Origin: Rhodanobacter sp. B04
Lineage (GTDB): Bacteria > Pseudomonadota > Gammaproteobacteria > Xanthomonadales > Rhodanobacteraceae
Reading direction: 5' to 3'
NCBI RefSeq assembly: GCF_002001125.1
Contig: NZ_MUNV01000009.1
Span: 186,001-250,000, forward strand
DNA length: 64,000 nucleotides
Part shown: piece after piece, positions 17,000 to 26,705 of the stretch
How the letters are laid out: each line of letters opens with the position of its first letter
Numbering within the stretch: position 1 is the stretch's first letter
Translations under genes and position numbers: made by a program
The notes under the pieces: generated by a model
Told to the model about the DNA's origin: nothing
Databases searched by the model: none
What the model saw: the letters and a program-made list of their open reading frames with translations, nothing else

Positions 17000-18220
17000 T
17001 CAACTTACCTTGCGTGTCATCGGCAGGACGTTGCCGCCCACCTTCAACGTGTCCAGATAGTCCGCCCATCCGGTCATCATCTTCCGGCGCTCGGCTAGGT
17101 GCGCTGTGCGGTTGTACGCGCGACCGTTCGGGTCTTTCACTGCGTGGGCTAACTGGTGTTCGATGTAGTCGGGACGGAAGTGCAATACCTCATCCAGCAC
17201 GGTGCGCGCCATCGCGCGGAAGCCGTGGCCACTCATCTCGTCGGAGGTGTAGCCCATGCGACGCAACGCCGAAAGCACCGCGTTATCGCTCATGGGGCGT
17301 TTTGGGCCGCGCGCACTGGGGAACACGTAGCGCCCTCGCCCGGTCAGCTCGTGGAGCTCGCGCAGGATCGCCACAGCTTGCGGTGCCAGCGGGACAAGGT
17401 GGGGCTCGCGCATCTTCATCTTCTCGGCCGGCAGGTTCCATTGCGCGCCGTCCAGATCGAATTCGGCCCACTCAGCATGTCGAAGCTCGCCGGGACGAAC
17501 GAACAACAAGGGTGCCAGCCGCAACGCGCATTTGGTGACGAACGATCCTTGATAGCCGTCGATCGCGCGCAGCAGTCCGCCGATGGCTGCCGGCTCGATA
17601 ATGGCCGCGTGATGGGTTTGTTTGACCGGCGGCAACGCGCCGCGCAAGTCGGCAACCGGGTTGCGTTCGGCGCGACCGGTGGCAATGGCATAACGCAGCA
17701 CCTGGCTGCAGTACTGCAACACGCGATGTGCGGACTCGACCGCACCGCGGCCAACAATGCGATTGACCGTCGTCAAGAATTCCTTAGCCGGAATATCGGC
17801 AATCGGCCGGCTACCAAGCCACGGGAATACGTCATTTTCCAGCCGCAACATGATTCGACTGGCGTGCAGATCCACCCATGTTGCAGATTGTTTGGCATGC
17901 CACTCGCGCGCGATCACCTCGAAACTGTTCGCAGCACGCTCCTCACCAGCAGCCTTGACGGCCTTGCGCTGTTCGCCCGGATCGACGCCAGAAGCCAGTA
18001 GCTTGCGAGCCGCGTCGCGCTTCTCGCGTGCATCAGCGAGGCTGGTATCTGGGTAGGTGCCGAGGGATAGACGCTTCTCCTTGCCCCCGTACCGATACTT
18101 CAAGCGCCACCACTTGCCACCTGATGGCGATAGCTCCAAGTACATGCCGCTGCCATCGAATAGGCGCTGGGTCTTGTCGCTGGGCTTGGCATTGCGGATT
18201 GCGACGGATGTAAGCGTCAT
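17000..18220 (-). CDS. P4-type tyrosine recombinase / integrase
   Basis: 406 residues from the ATG at 18220 (GAGGG eight bases upstream); a GTG five codons upstream is an alternative. The N-terminus (TLTSVAIRNAKP, LFDGSGMYLELSPSGGKWWR, SLGTYPDTSLADAR) is the DUF4102 arm-binding domain of P4 integrases. The catalytic domain contains the first Arg in VRPGELRHAEW, the HxxR box in HGFRAMAR, a later His in HQLAHAV and the Tyr in AYNRTAHLAERRKMM, so it appears intact. It sits about 160 bp from the 3' end of tRNA-Lys, its presumed target. Confidence 0.93.
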   Translation of the reverse strand: MTLTSVAIRNAKPSDKTQRLFDGSGMYLELSPSGGKWWRLKYRYGGKEKRLSLGTYPDTSLADAREKRDAARKLLASGVDPGEQRKAVKAAGEERAANSFEVIAREWHAKQSATWVDLHASRIMLRLENDVFPWLGSRPIADIPAKEFLTTVNRIVGRGAVESAHRVLQYCSQVLRYAIATGRAERNPVADLRGALPPVKQTHHAAIIEPAAIGGLLRAIDGYQGSFVTKCALRLAPLLFVRPGELRHAEWAEFDLDGAQWNLPAEKMKMREPHLVPLAPQAVAILRELHELTGRGRYVFPSARGPKRPMSDNAVLSALRRMGYTSDEMSGHGFRAMARTVLDEVLHFRPDYIEHQLAHAVKDPNGRAYNRTAHLAERRKMMTGWADYLDTLKVGGNVLPMTRKVS

Positions 18221-18249
18221 GGGGGCAACCCTCACGGAGATAGGTGCTG

Positions 18250-18280
18250 TTGCCCCCGATGTTGCCCCCAGTTGCCCCCA
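18250..18280 (+). repeat. TTGCCCCC direct repeats at the island's right end
   Basis: Three copies of TTGCCCCC at 18250-18257, 18262-18269 and 18272-18279, upstream of the integrase gene. Related copies lie at the far end of the island (14298-14316). Positions at both ends suggest integrase arm-type binding sites; this is inference. Confidence 0.55.
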
Positions 18281-18314
18281 GATTGCAATGGACTAGATTG
18301 GACGGTATCGGGCA

Positions 18315-18358
18315 CAAAAAAGGCCGAAACCTTTGCTGTCGCTAGGGTTGTCGGCCTT
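18315..18358 (-). terminator. Terminator downstream of tRNA-Lys
   Basis: On the minus strand AAGGCCGA pairs with TCGGCCTT, with an inner AACC/GGTT pairing, followed by a run of T residues (minus strand of 18316-18321). It lies 26 bp after the tRNA-Lys 3' end. As it is inside the island border it probably came with the element. Confidence 0.75.
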
Positions 18359-18383
18359 CGTTGGACTGCGTTGGAACGTAAGA

Positions 18384-18459
18384 TGGTGGGTCGTCCGAGA
18401 TTCGAACTCGGGACCAATAGATTAAAAGTCTACTGCTCTACCGACTGAGCTAACGACCC
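18384..18459 (-). tRNA. tRNA-Lys (anticodon TTT)
   Basis: 76 nt including an encoded CCA end. The sequence begins GGGTCGTTAGCTCAG, the anticodon loop reads CTTTTAA with TTT as anticodon, the T arm contains GTTCGAATC, and the acceptor GGGTCGT pairs with ACGACCC. It is the integration target of the island to its left. Confidence 0.97.
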
Positions 18460-18524
18460 ATCATGAGAAAACTCAAGCGGACAATTTTACGGGCTGGGCG
18501 TCAGCGGCACAAGCAAGCATCCGT

Positions 18525-19220
18525 TCAGACGTAATGCGTCGGATCGGGCAGGCCTGCCTCGCGGAAGCCCTGCGCACGCAACCGGCAGGCATCGCAATGG
18601 CCGCAGGCGCGCCCTTCGTCGTCAGCCTTGTAACAACTCACCGTGGCCGAAAAATCCACCCCGAGGCGCTGGCCCTCGCGCGCGATGTCCGCCTTGCTCA
18701 TGCGCATCAGCGGCGCATGGATGCGGATACCCGCCCCCTCGACGCCGGCCTTGGTGGCGACATTCGCCAACGCCTCGAAGGCCTCGATGAAGGCTGGCCG
18801 GCAATCCGGATAGCCCGAGTAATCGACCGCGTTGACGCCGCACCAGATGTCGCTGGAACCCAACACCTCGGCCCAGCCCAGCGCGATCGACAGCATGATG
18901 GTGTTGCGTGCGGGCACATAGGTCACCGGGATGTGGCCGTCACCGTCGTGTGCGCTGTCGTCCAGCGGCACGTCGATGTCGGCGGTCAGCGCCGAGCCGC
19001 CGATGCTGCGCAGGTCGATGCCGACGGTCTTGTGTTCCACCGCACCGAGCATGCGCGAGACGCGGTCGGACGCGGCCAGTTCGGAGTTGTGCCGTTGGCC
19101 ATAGGCCACGCTCAGGGCGTGCACCTGATAGCCCTGCTCGCGCGCCAGCGCTATCGTGACGGCCGAGTCCATGCCGCCGGAAACCAGCACGACAGCCTTG
19201 CGTAGAATGTTTTCGGACAT
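18525..19220 (-). CDS. queC: 7-cyano-7-deazaguanine synthase QueC
   Basis: Converts 7-carboxy-7-deazaguanine to preQ0 with ATP and ammonia in queuosine synthesis. 231 residues from the ATG at 19220. The PP-loop SGGMDS is at residues 14-19 and the zinc-binding cysteines are in [21 protein letters not shown] longer upstream frame covers an intergenic repeat and is rejected. It follows queE on the same strand, separated by a repeat. Confidence 0.95.
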   Translation of the reverse strand: MSENILRKAVVLVSGGMDSAVTIALAREQGYQVHALSVAYGQRHNSELAASDRVSRMLGAVEHKTVGIDLRSIGGSALTADIDVPLDDSAHDGDGHIPVTYVPARNTIMLSIALGWAEVLGSSDIWCGVNAVDYSGYPDCRPAFIEAFEALANVATKAGVEGAGIRIHAPLMRMSKADIAREGQRLGVDFSATVSCYKADDEGRACGHCDACRLRAQGFREAGLPDPTHYV

Positions 19221-19294
19221 GATGTTTTTCACCTTGGAGTGGCCGGTCACCGGCCGCAGGCGCCACCGGCAGCACAGGCCGGCGCGCATAAAAC

Positions 19295-19370
19295 AGGAGT
19301 GAATGAAGAGGAGCGAGAGAAAAGCACGCAGCATTTGCTCTCCCTACTCACTCCTCTTCGCTCACTCCTC
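19295..19370. repeat. Purine-rich imperfect inverted repeat, copy 2
   Basis: Left arm AGGAGTGAATGAAGAGGAGC starts at 19295; the right arm read as reverse complement from 19369 begins AGGAGTGAGCGAAGAGGAGT. It shares the AGGAGYGA-N-GARGAGGAG pattern with the copy at 4643-4750 and also occupies a short same-strand intergenic gap. Confidence 0.65.
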
Positions 19371-19373
19371 GCC

Positions 19374-20069
19374 TCAATGTCCGGCCGCGTCGTTCCACAG
19401 CAGCTTGTGCAGCTGCAACTGAAACCTTGCCGGCAACTTGTCGGCAATGATCCATTCGGCCAGTTCGCGCGGCTGCACTGCGCCGTGCACCGGCGAGAAC
19501 AGCACCATGCAGCGCTGCGCCAGGGCATGCTCGACCAGCATTGCGCGTGCCCACTCGTAGTCGGCGCGGCTGGCGATCACGATCTTGATCTGGTCGTGCG
19601 GCAGCAGGTGGTCGAGGTTCGACCACAGGTTGCGCTGGCTCTCGCCGGAATCCGGCGCCTTCAGATCCATCACCTTGCGCACGCGCGGATCGACTGCCGC
19701 GACATCGAGCGCACCGGAAGTTTCCAGCGACACCTCATACCCGGCGTCGCATAGCTTCTGCAGCAGGATCAGGCAGCGCTTCTGCGCCAGCGGCTCGCCG
19801 CCGGTCACGCAGACATGCTTAGCGCCATGCGAGGCCACCTCGGCGAGGATGTCGTCGATCGCATGCCAGTTGCCGCCATAGAACGAATACTCGGTATCGC
19901 ACCAGACGCAGCGCAGAGGGCATCCGGTCAGCCGCACGAACACCGTGCGCCAGCCGATCGCGTCGGCCTCGCCCTGGATCGAGTGGAAGATCTCGGTGAT
20001 GCGCAGCCGCTCGCTGACCACCGGGGCAGGCGTGGAAGCGTCCACGCTTGCGCTGTTGCCGTTCACCAC
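19374..20069 (-). CDS. queE: 7-carboxy-7-deazaguanine synthase QueE
   Basis: Radical SAM enzyme making 7-carboxy-7-deazaguanine, the step before QueC. 231 residues. The cluster motif is C50-x3-C54-x2-C57 (GCPLRCVWCDT), with FHSIQGEADAIGWRTVFVRL before it and VTGGEPLAQ after it. The N-terminal 20 residues are poorly conserved and the start may lie slightly downstream. It begins eight bases after the cpoB stop, so it may be co-transcribed with the Tol-Pal genes. Confidence 0.95.
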   Translation of the reverse strand: MVNGNSASVDASTPAPVVSERLRITEIFHSIQGEADAIGWRTVFVRLTGCPLRCVWCDTEYSFYGGNWHAIDDILAEVASHGAKHVCVTGGEPLAQKRCLILLQKLCDAGYEVSLETSGALDVAAVDPRVRKVMDLKAPDSGESQRNLWSNLDHLLPHDQIKIVIASRADYEWARAMLVEHALAQRCMVLFSPVHGAVQPRELAEWIIADKLPARFQLQLHKLLWNDAAGH

Positions 20070-20076
20070 GACGACC

Positions 20077-20943
20077 TCAGTTGGCCGACTGCAACTGGAT
20101 GCGTTGCAGGCGTTCCTTGGCCAGGCTGGCAGCCTTGGAGCCCGGATACTTGGTGGTCACCTGCGTCAGGGTCGCCTTGCCCGCGGCGTTCTGCTTCAGC
20201 TCGATCTGGCTGTAGCCGACCTTGAGCAGCGCTTCAGGCGCCTTGTCGCTTTGCGGGAACTGGTTGAGCAGTTGCTGGAAAGACTCCAGCGCCACCGAAT
20301 AATTGGTGGTCACGTAATACGACTGACCCAGCCAGTACCAGGCATTGGGCGTCAATGCGTTGTTCGGGTATTGCTTGATGAAGCTGCGGAATTCGCGCGA
20401 TGCCTGCACATAGTCACCGGCACGGATCGCCTTGAAGGCCACGTCGTAGGCGGCCTGGGCTGCAGCCGGGTCGGCTGCTGCCGCGGGCTGGGCGCTCTGA
20501 GCGCCGACCGCATTGCCGCCTGTGCCGGCTGCTGCAGGTGCGGCAGCAGGATTGCCGGCCGGAGCAGCCATGTTGCCATTGCCTGCCGCCAGGGCGGGGG
20601 CGCCGGCCGCGCCCGCACTGCCGTTCTCGATGCGTCCCAGACGCGCGTCGAGATCGGTGTACTGGGCCTTGTTCTTGTCCTCGAGTTCCTGCAGATGATG
20701 CTGCAATTCCTCGATCTGGCCCTGCAACTGCTGCACTTGTGACTGCAACTGCTGGACCTGGTTGACCATGCCGATGCCGGACTGGTCCTTGTTCTGTGCC
20801 TGCTGTTCCAGCGCCGCGACACGATCGGCGAGACTCAGCCGTGAATCCTGTGCACACACCGGCAACGCGAACAGCATGGCGGACGCGATCGCGGCCGCCA
20901 TGCTGACCCTGGCTGCAAAGCTGTTAGCCAGTCGCTTCATCAC
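20077..20943 (-). CDS. cpoB: Tol-Pal associated periplasmic protein CpoB/YbgF
   Basis: 288 residues: signal peptide (to about VCAQD, residue 32), a coiled-coil trimerisation region rich in Gln (MVNQVQQLQSQVQQLQGQIE, EELQHHLQELEDKNK), an Ala/Gly-rich linker (about 110-155), and a C-terminal TPR domain (YDVAFKAIRAGDYVQASREF, LGQSYYVTTNYSVALESF). CpoB links outer-membrane constriction by Tol-Pal to peptidoglycan synthesis at division. Last gene of the Tol-Pal series, directly adjacent to pal. Confidence 0.93.
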   Translation of the reverse strand: MMKRLANSFAARVSMAAAIASAMLFALPVCAQDSRLSLADRVAALEQQAQNKDQSGIGMVNQVQQLQSQVQQLQGQIEELQHHLQELEDKNKAQYTDLDARLGRIENGSAGAAGAPALAAGNGNMAAPAGNPAAAPAAAGTGGNAVGAQSAQPAAAADPAAAQAAYDVAFKAIRAGDYVQASREFRSFIKQYPNNALTPNAWYWLGQSYYVTTNYSVALESFQQLLNQFPQSDKAPEALLKVGYSQIELKQNAAGKATLTQVTTKYPGSKAASLAKERLQRIQLQSAN

Positions 20944-21453
20944 TTACTGCGCCGTGTAGACGATCTCGACGCGACGGTTCTTGCTCCAGCAATCCTCGTT
21001 GTGCTCGCGGCACACCGGCTTCTCTTTGCCGTAGCTGATCACTTCGAGCTGGCTGGCCGAACCACCGGCTGCCTGCAGCGCGCTGGAGACGGCATTGCCA
21101 CGACGCTCGCCGAGGCCCAGGTTGTACTCGCGCGTGCCGCGCTCGTCGGTATTGCCTTCGAGACGGATGTGCGACATCGGGCGATCCTGCAGGTACTTGG
21201 CGTGGCACGCCATGATCTGCTGGAACTCCGGCTTGATTTCGGTCTTGTCGAAATCGAAGTACACGACGCGCTGACGCAGGCAGGCATCGGTATCGAGATC
21301 GGCCGGGGTGTACTTGCCATTGGACTGGTTGGTCTCAGTCTGGGCAACCTGCTCCGGAGGCTGAGCCTGCGGCTTGACTTCCTGCTTCTTGGAGCAAGCG
21401 GCCGCGCCAACGCAGAGCAGGGCGACCAGGGCGACGCGAACGGTCTTATTCAT
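20944..21453 (-). CDS. pal: Peptidoglycan-associated lipoprotein Pal
   Basis: 169 residues. Signal peptide with lipidation Cys at residue 20 (VGAAACSKK), linker, then an OmpA-like domain with the peptidoglycan-binding stretch GNTDERGTREYNLGLGERRG. It anchors the outer membrane to the cell wall and cycles with TolB and TolA during division. Its stop is adjacent to the cpoB start. Unlike the upstream tol genes it is separated from tolB by about 250 bp, so a separate promoter or processing site is likely. Confidence 0.96.
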   Translation of the reverse strand: MNKTVRVALVALLCVGAAACSKKQEVKPQAQPPEQVAQTETNQSNGKYTPADLDTDACLRQRVVYFDFDKTEIKPEFQQIMACHAKYLQDRPMSHIRLEGNTDERGTREYNLGLGERRGNAVSSALQAAGGSASQLEVISYGKEKPVCREHNEDCWSKNRRVEIVYTAQ

Positions 21454-21549
21454 GGTGACGTTCCTTACGAGTTGAGTTCCGACAAACGATGACGATCTGG
21501 GTTACGGGACAACGACGCCGGTTAACCGGCTGTTATTTTGACACGTGAA

Positions 21550-21583
21550 AGGTCGATTGTGCATGACAGTGCACAATCGACCT
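21550..21583. repeat. Perfect 14-bp hairpin between tolB and pal
   Basis: AGGTCGATTGTGCA (21550-21563) and its exact reverse complement (21570-21583) flank a 6-nt loop. In the tolB-to-pal direction only TTT follows, so it is a weak terminator at best. A second palindrome, GCCGGTTAACCGGC, lies at 21517-21530. Possible roles are mRNA stabilisation, partial termination or a protein site. Confidence 0.7.
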
Positions 21584-21702
21584 GACTGGTCATGACGCGG
21601 CAAAGCGTCACAACCTGAAACCGACATACGCCAGAGGCGCTGTTCGGGCCCAGTCCTTGGGCATCATGCCGCCACACATTGGTGCGCGGCAGCATGAAGA
21701 AT

Positions 21703-23028
21703 CTAGCGTTGCCGGTATGGACCCCAGGCAGGCTCCTGCACATTGCCATCGGCAAGTGCGAGCCGCTGCCGGACCATCCCGTCGTTGGAAACCGAATACA
21801 GAACTCCGCGACTGCCCTCGGTGGCGGCGTACAACAGCATGCTTGCGTTCGGCGCAAAGCTGACGGCGTCGTCGATCGGACCGGGCGAGATGAAGCGCAC
21901 CTGCCCGCCCAAGCTACGATCCAGGATGGCGATACGATACACGTTCCCGTTGCCCTGCACCATGGCGATCTGCTTGCCGTCGTAGCTTACCGAGGCCTTG
22001 GCGTTGTACTGGCCCTGGAAGGTGATCCGCTGGGCATCGCCGCCGCTGGCGGAAACCTGGTAGATCTGCGGGCGGCCGGAACGGTCGGACGTGAAATAGA
22101 TGCTCTGGCCATCCGGCGCCCAGACCGGCTCCGTATCGATCGCCAGGTTGTTGGTCAGGCGGGTTTCCTGACGGGTGGCCAGATTCAGCACGAAGATCTC
22201 GGGGTTGCCGACATAGGACAGCGAGAGCGCCAGCCTGCTGCCGTCGGGCGACCAGGCCGGGGCACCATTGATGCCTTTGTGGGAAGAAACCAGCTGGCGC
22301 GAACCGGTGGTGATGTCCTGGATGTAGATGTTGGAGTTGCCGCTCTCGAACGAGACATAGGCGATCTTGCGGCCATCCGGCGACCACGCCGGCGACAACA
22401 GCGACTCCTTGGAACGGGCCACCACCTGCGGATTGAAGCCGTCCGAATCGGCCACGATCAGCGAATAGGTGGTGTTGTTGCCCAGACCCACCGCCGTGAT
22501 GTAGGCCATGCGGGTCCAGAATGCGCCGCGCACGCCGGTGATCTTCTCGTAGATCTGGTCGGCGATCTGGTGAGCCACCCCGCGCAAGTCACCCGCCGGC
22601 GCGGTGAACGCCTGGGCCAGCAGGCTCTGCTGCTTGTTCACGTCCCACAACTCGTACTCGACCCGCAGCATGCCGTCGCCGGCATCCTTGATCCGGCCGA
22701 CCACGATGTAGTCCTGCTTGAGCAGTCGCCAGGTGGCGAACTTGATGTCCGAACCCTGCGCCGGGAATTCCACGACATCGCTCTTGGCCAGCGAGCGGAA
22801 CTTGCCGGAGCGGTTGAAATCGTTGCGCATCACGTCGGCAATGTCGGTCGACGGCGGCGTGCCGCCCTGCTGGGCGAATGGCACGACCACGATCGGCGTG
22901 GCGGTCTTGACGCCGCCGACGATGTCGACATTGAGCGACTGGGCAGCCACCGGGCCGGCGAACCAAGCCGCCAGGGCCAGCAGGATGACAGCGAAGCTTG
23001 GGCTGAATTTGCGCATGGGCTTGATCAT
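21703..23028 (-). CDS. tolB: Tol-Pal system beta-propeller protein TolB
   Basis: 441 residues: signal peptide (cleavage near VAAQS, residue 30), N-terminal alpha/beta domain, then the TolB six-bladed propeller with repeated motifs (SPAWSPDGRKIAYVSFE, APAWSPDGSRLALSLS, PVWAPDGQSIYFTSDRSG). Periplasmic partner of Pal and TolA. The start overlaps the tolA stop (ATGA), supporting translational coupling and this start choice. Confidence 0.97.
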   Translation of the reverse strand: MIKPMRKFSPSFAVILLALAAWFAGPVAAQSLNVDIVGGVKTATPIVVVPFAQQGGTPPSTDIADVMRNDFNRSGKFRSLAKSDVVEFPAQGSDIKFATWRLLKQDYIVVGRIKDAGDGMLRVEYELWDVNKQQSLLAQAFTAPAGDLRGVAHQIADQIYEKITGVRGAFWTRMAYITAVGLGNNTTYSLIVADSDGFNPQVVARSKESLLSPAWSPDGRKIAYVSFESGNSNIYIQDITTGSRQLVSSHKGINGAPAWSPDGSRLALSLSYVGNPEIFVLNLATRQETRLTNNLAIDTEPVWAPDGQSIYFTSDRSGRPQIYQVSASGGDAQRITFQGQYNAKASVSYDGKQIAMVQGNGNVYRIAILDRSLGGQVRFISPGPIDDAVSFAPNASMLLYAATEGSRGVLYSVSNDGMVRQRLALADGNVQEPAWGPYRQR

Positions 23029-23949
23029 TGCGGCCTGAAGGTGAAGGTAAGGTTGCGCTGGAACACGCTTTCAAAACCCTTGTACGGCAAGGTCTTGGTT
23101 CGCAGCACCGCATTTTCGACCGAACGTCGGCCGGCATCGTCGTAGGGACAGCTGGAATCCACGGTGGCACTCATCACGTCGCCGCCGGGTGATTGCACGA
23201 TATGAACCTGGCACGCAACGCTCGGCATGTTATCCGGACGCAGCCAGTTCGGCGTGACCGCATTCTGAATGGCTGCGGCATATTCGTCGGCCAAGCTGCT
23301 GTTCGGACTGTTGTTGCCGGTCTGGCGCTGGGCCGCATTCGGCAGATCGGGCTGGGCGTTGTCCTGGGCATTCTTCAAATCCTGCATCTGCTGCTGGGCC
23401 TGCTTCGCCTTGCTGTCGAGCTTTTTGGTCTGCTGCGCCGCTGCGTCCATCTTGGCGAACAAGGCATCGATCTGCTTCTGCTTTTCTTCTTTCAGTTTGG
23501 CGGCCTGCGCATCGATCTCGGCCTGGCGCTGCCGCTGCTTCTCTTCCTGCAGTTGCTTGGCCTCGGCCTGTTCCGCCGCGTCCTCGACCACTCGCTCCTG
23601 ATCCTTGACGTCCGGATGCTCGGGCGGCGGCGGCAGGGTCTTCACCTGCGGCGCCTCGACCTGCGGCGTCGGTGGCGGCACCGTCGGCGGCGGTGGCACG
23701 GTATCGGGTATCGGCTTGACCTTGACCGCTTTCGGCGGCGGACTGCCGGTGGTGCCGATCAGGGTCGCCTCGATGATCTGGCCCTGCAGCTGCAGCGGCT
23801 TGGAACAGGTGATCGGATTCATCGAGGCCGGCAGACCCAGGGCGTCGAAGAAAGCCTCGTAGCTCGAACACGGCAGGATCGCGAGGAACAGAAACCCCAC
23901 GATGCCGATATGCAGGATGGCGGAGAACACGACCGCCTTGGGCGTACCC

Positions 23950-23963
<14 letters not shown>
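23025..23963 (-). CDS. tolA: Cell-envelope integrity protein TolA
   Basis: 312 residues: one N-terminal membrane helix (about 10-32), a Pro-rich segment (PPPPTVPPPTPQVEAPQ), a long charged Gln/Lys/Glu/Ala helix (about 120-215) and a C-terminal globular domain (ADEYAAAIQNAVTPNWLRPD, GRRSVENAVLR). This is the usual three-domain TolA that spans the periplasm and pulls on TolB/Pal using proton motive force from TolQR. It overlaps tolR by 14 bp and tolB by 4 bp. Confidence 0.95.
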
Positions 23964-24402
<439 letters not shown>

Positions 24403-24416
24403 GACTGCTGCTCCGC

Positions 24417-25103
24417 TCAGGCCACGTCGTCGGTCTGGATCTGCCGCTGCAGCACGGAGGAGAACTCTTCCTGGAACACGTCGTAACGCGAGGCAATGCG
24501 CTCGACCTTGGTGGCGTAGCGGTTGTACGCCCACTGCGCCGGAATCGCCGCGAACAGGCCCATCGCGGTGGCGATCAGCGCCTCGGAGATGTGCGGCGCG
24601 ACCACCGCGATGGTCACATCCTTCATCTCGCCCAGGCCCTGGAACGCGCCCATGATGCCCCACACCGTGCCGAACAGACCCACGTAGGGGCTGATCGAGC
24701 CGACGTTGGCGAGGAACTCCAGGTTGCGCTCGAGCCGCCCGACCTCGCGCGTGCCGGCGACCTGCATGGCGCGCTCGGAACCCTCGATCACGCTGCGCGT
24801 GTCGTGCGTCTTGCGCTGGCGCTGGCGGGCGAATTCGCGGAAACCCGACTCGAAGATGTTCTCGATGCCGCCGTTTTCGCCGCCGCGGTTGCTGACCTCG
24901 CGGAACAGCTGGGCCAGGTCGCCACCGGACCAGAAACGCTCCTCGAACGCCTCGGCATCCTCCAGCGCCGCCTTGGTCTGCGTGTACTTGCGGATGATGA
25001 TCACCCACGACAGGAACGAGAACACCAACAGCACCAGCAGCACCATCTTTACCGGCCAGCTCGAATCCGCGATCAGCGAGAAAATGTTCAGTCCACCGTT
25101 CAT
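24417..25103 (-). CDS. tolQ: Tol-Pal motor channel protein TolQ
   Basis: 228 residues, three membrane helices (about 17-40, 135-157, 170-192), MotA/TolQ/ExbB family. The conserved region LEFLANVGSISPYVGLFGTVWGIM and FAAIPAQWAYNRY are typical. The ATG at 25103 overlaps the ybgC stop (ATGA). A longer upstream frame antisense to ybgC is rejected. Confidence 0.96.
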   Translation of the reverse strand: MNGGLNIFSLIADSSWPVKMVLLVLLVFSFLSWVIIIRKYTQTKAALEDAEAFEERFWSGGDLAQLFREVSNRGGENGGIENIFESGFREFARQRQRKTHDTRSVIEGSERAMQVAGTREVGRLERNLEFLANVGSISPYVGLFGTVWGIMGAFQGLGEMKDVTIAVVAPHISEALIATAMGLFAAIPAQWAYNRYATKVERIASRYDVFQEEFSSVLQRQIQTDDVA

Positions 25104-25558
25104 TGCTTGAAGGTTCTCCGCCAGTCGGCTTGGTTGTCTTGAGGGGCAGCTTCGGGAATCAGATCGGCGGGAATCGGCGCCGCACGCATGCGCTGGATAT
25201 CCACGCACGCCACACGCACCAGTGCGCGAATCAGGCAGCTGCCGTCCATTCGGGTGATCGTCTGGGTGAACAGGATACTGGCTGCGCGCCGTTCTTTGAC
25301 TTCGACCGTCACCGACAGTTCATCATCCAGCAGGGCTGGCTTGAGGAAATCGATCCGCATGTCGCGCACCATGAAAGCCAGGCCGGTAGCGTGCTTGAAC
25401 GCCATCTGGTCGACGCCGAGTGTGCGCATCCACTCGCTGCGGGCGCGCTCCATGAAGCGCAGGTAGCCGGCGTGATAGACCACGCCGCCGGCGTCGGTGT
25501 CTTCCCAGTACACCCGCACCGGCCAGCTGAAAGGGGACGTCGAAGCCGATTCAGACAT
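25100..25558 (-). CDS. ybgC: Tol-Pal associated acyl-CoA thioesterase YbgC
   Basis: 152-residue hotdog-fold thioesterase. The catalytic region is [29 protein letters not shown], with the active-site Asp in TDAGG. First gene of the tol cluster, overlapping both ruvB (its start lies inside the ruvB end) and tolQ. Start at 25558 (MSESAST) is favoured over an upstream codon. Confidence 0.94.
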   Translation of the reverse strand: MSESASTSPFSWPVRVYWEDTDAGGVVYHAGYLRFMERARSEWMRTLGVDQMAFKHATGLAFMVRDMRIDFLKPALLDDELSVTVEVKERRAASILFTQTITRMDGSCLIRALVRVACVDIQRMRAAPIPADLIPEAAPQDNQADWRRTFKQ

Positions 25559-26600
25559 CGCCGGCCTCCGCACTGAACAGATCGACCACCTGCGCCTGCC
25601 GCGGCGGCGGGGTCAGGCCCAGATGGCGCCAGCCCTTGGCGCTGACCATGCGGCCACGCGCGGTGCGCACCAGATAACCCTGCTGGATCAGGTACGGCTC
25701 GACCACGTCTTCCAGCGTGCCGCGATCCTCGCTCAAGGCGGCAGCCAGCGATTCCACGCCGACCGGACCGCCGTCGAAATTCTCGATGATCAGGCCGAGC
25801 AGGCGTCGATCCAGCTCGTCGAAACCTTCCGGGTCGATCTTCAGCATGTCCAGCGCGGCCTGCGCCGCCGCCAGGGTGATCTCGCCGGCGGCACGCACCT
25901 CGGCGTAGTCGCGCACGCGGCGCAGCAGGCGGTTGGCGATGCGCGGGGTACCGCGCGAGCGACGCGCGATTTCCTGCGCACCTTCCGGCGCGCAGGCGAT
26001 GCCGAGAATGCGCGCCGCGCGCCGCACGATCGCAGCGAGCTCCTCGGTGGTATAGAACTCCAGCCGCTGCACGATGCCGAAACGGTCGCGCAACGGCGCC
26101 GTGAGCATGCCGGCACGGGTGGTGGCGCCGATCAGTGTGAACGGCGGCAGATCCAGCTTGATCGAGCGCGCAGCCGGCCCCTCGCCGATCATGATGTCGA
26201 TCTGGAAATCCTCCATCGCCGGATACAGCACCTCCTCGACCACCGGCGACAGGCGGTGGATCTCGTCGACAAACAGCACGTCGTTCGCTTCGAGGTTGGT
26301 CAGCAGCGCGGCGAGGTCGCCGGCGCGCTCTAGCACCGGGCCGGAGGTGGAACGCACGTTGACGCCCAGCTCATTGGCGATGACATGGGACAGTGTGGTC
26401 TTGCCCAGGCCCGGTGGCCCGAAGATCAGGACATGATCGAGCGCACCGCCGCGTTTCCTGGCCGCCTCGATGTAGATCGACAGCTGCTCGCGCACGGCCT
26501 GCTGGCCGAGGTATTCGGCCAGCCGCTTCGGGCGGATCGTGGCCTCCAGCGCCTCGTCGTCGAGCTGGGCGGCAGCGGTGATGATGCGGTGGTCGGTCAT
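25551..26600 (-). CDS. ruvB: Holliday junction branch-migration ATPase RuvB
   Basis: 349 residues. Walker [11 protein letters not shown], Walker [10 protein letters not shown], sensor ATTRAGML and arginine finger region LRDRFG are intact; the C-terminal winged helix follows (GWRHLGL). Forms hexameric motors with RuvA at Holliday junctions. The start is the ATG at 26600, in line with homologues. The kup gene separates it from ruvA. Confidence 0.97.
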   Translation of the reverse strand: MTDHRIITAAAQLDDEALEATIRPKRLAEYLGQQAVREQLSIYIEAARKRGGALDHVLIFGPPGLGKTTLSHVIANELGVNVRSTSGPVLERAGDLAALLTNLEANDVLFVDEIHRLSPVVEEVLYPAMEDFQIDIMIGEGPAARSIKLDLPPFTLIGATTRAGMLTAPLRDRFGIVQRLEFYTTEELAAIVRRAARILGIACAPEGAQEIARRSRGTPRIANRLLRRVRDYAEVRAAGEITLAAAQAALDMLKIDPEGFDELDRRLLGLIIENFDGGPVGVESLAAALSEDRGTLEDVVEPYLIQQGYLVRTARGRMVSAKGWRHLGLTPPPRQAQVVDLFSAEAGDV

Positions 26601-26705
26601 GCGCACATTATGGCAGGCCCACGCCAGACATGTAGGCGCATCCTGTGCGCGATAGCCCTCACCGGTTGGAGAAAGAGCATCGCGCACAAAGCGCTCTTAG
26701 ACACC

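Larger units (their letters stand above)
14225..18383. mobile_element. Decayed genomic island at the 3' end of tRNA-Lys
   Basis: The block between the 3' end of tRNA-Lys (18384) and about 14225 contains a tyrosine integrase next to the tRNA, an AlpA regulator, a zinc-finger primase-like protein, a DUF927 fragment, an orphan gene and a lipoprotein fragment, typical of P4-like integrative elements. Short TTGCCCCC repeats occur at both ends: 14298-14304 and 14310-14316, and three copies in 18250-18280. They may be integrase arm sites. The left att site is not clear: GTCGTCCG at 14227-14234 followed by ATTGAACT resembles the tRNA 3' segment only over 8 bp plus scattered matches. Confidence 0.75.

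Noticed and set aside
18250-18280. TTGCCCCC repeats as a small CRISPR
   Set aside because: Units are about 8 bp with 2-4 bp gaps, far too short for repeats and spacers; island-end repeats fit better.
19221-19373. preQ1 riboswitch ahead of queC
   Set aside because: No aptamer-like structure is visible; the gap is explained by the dispersed inverted repeat.
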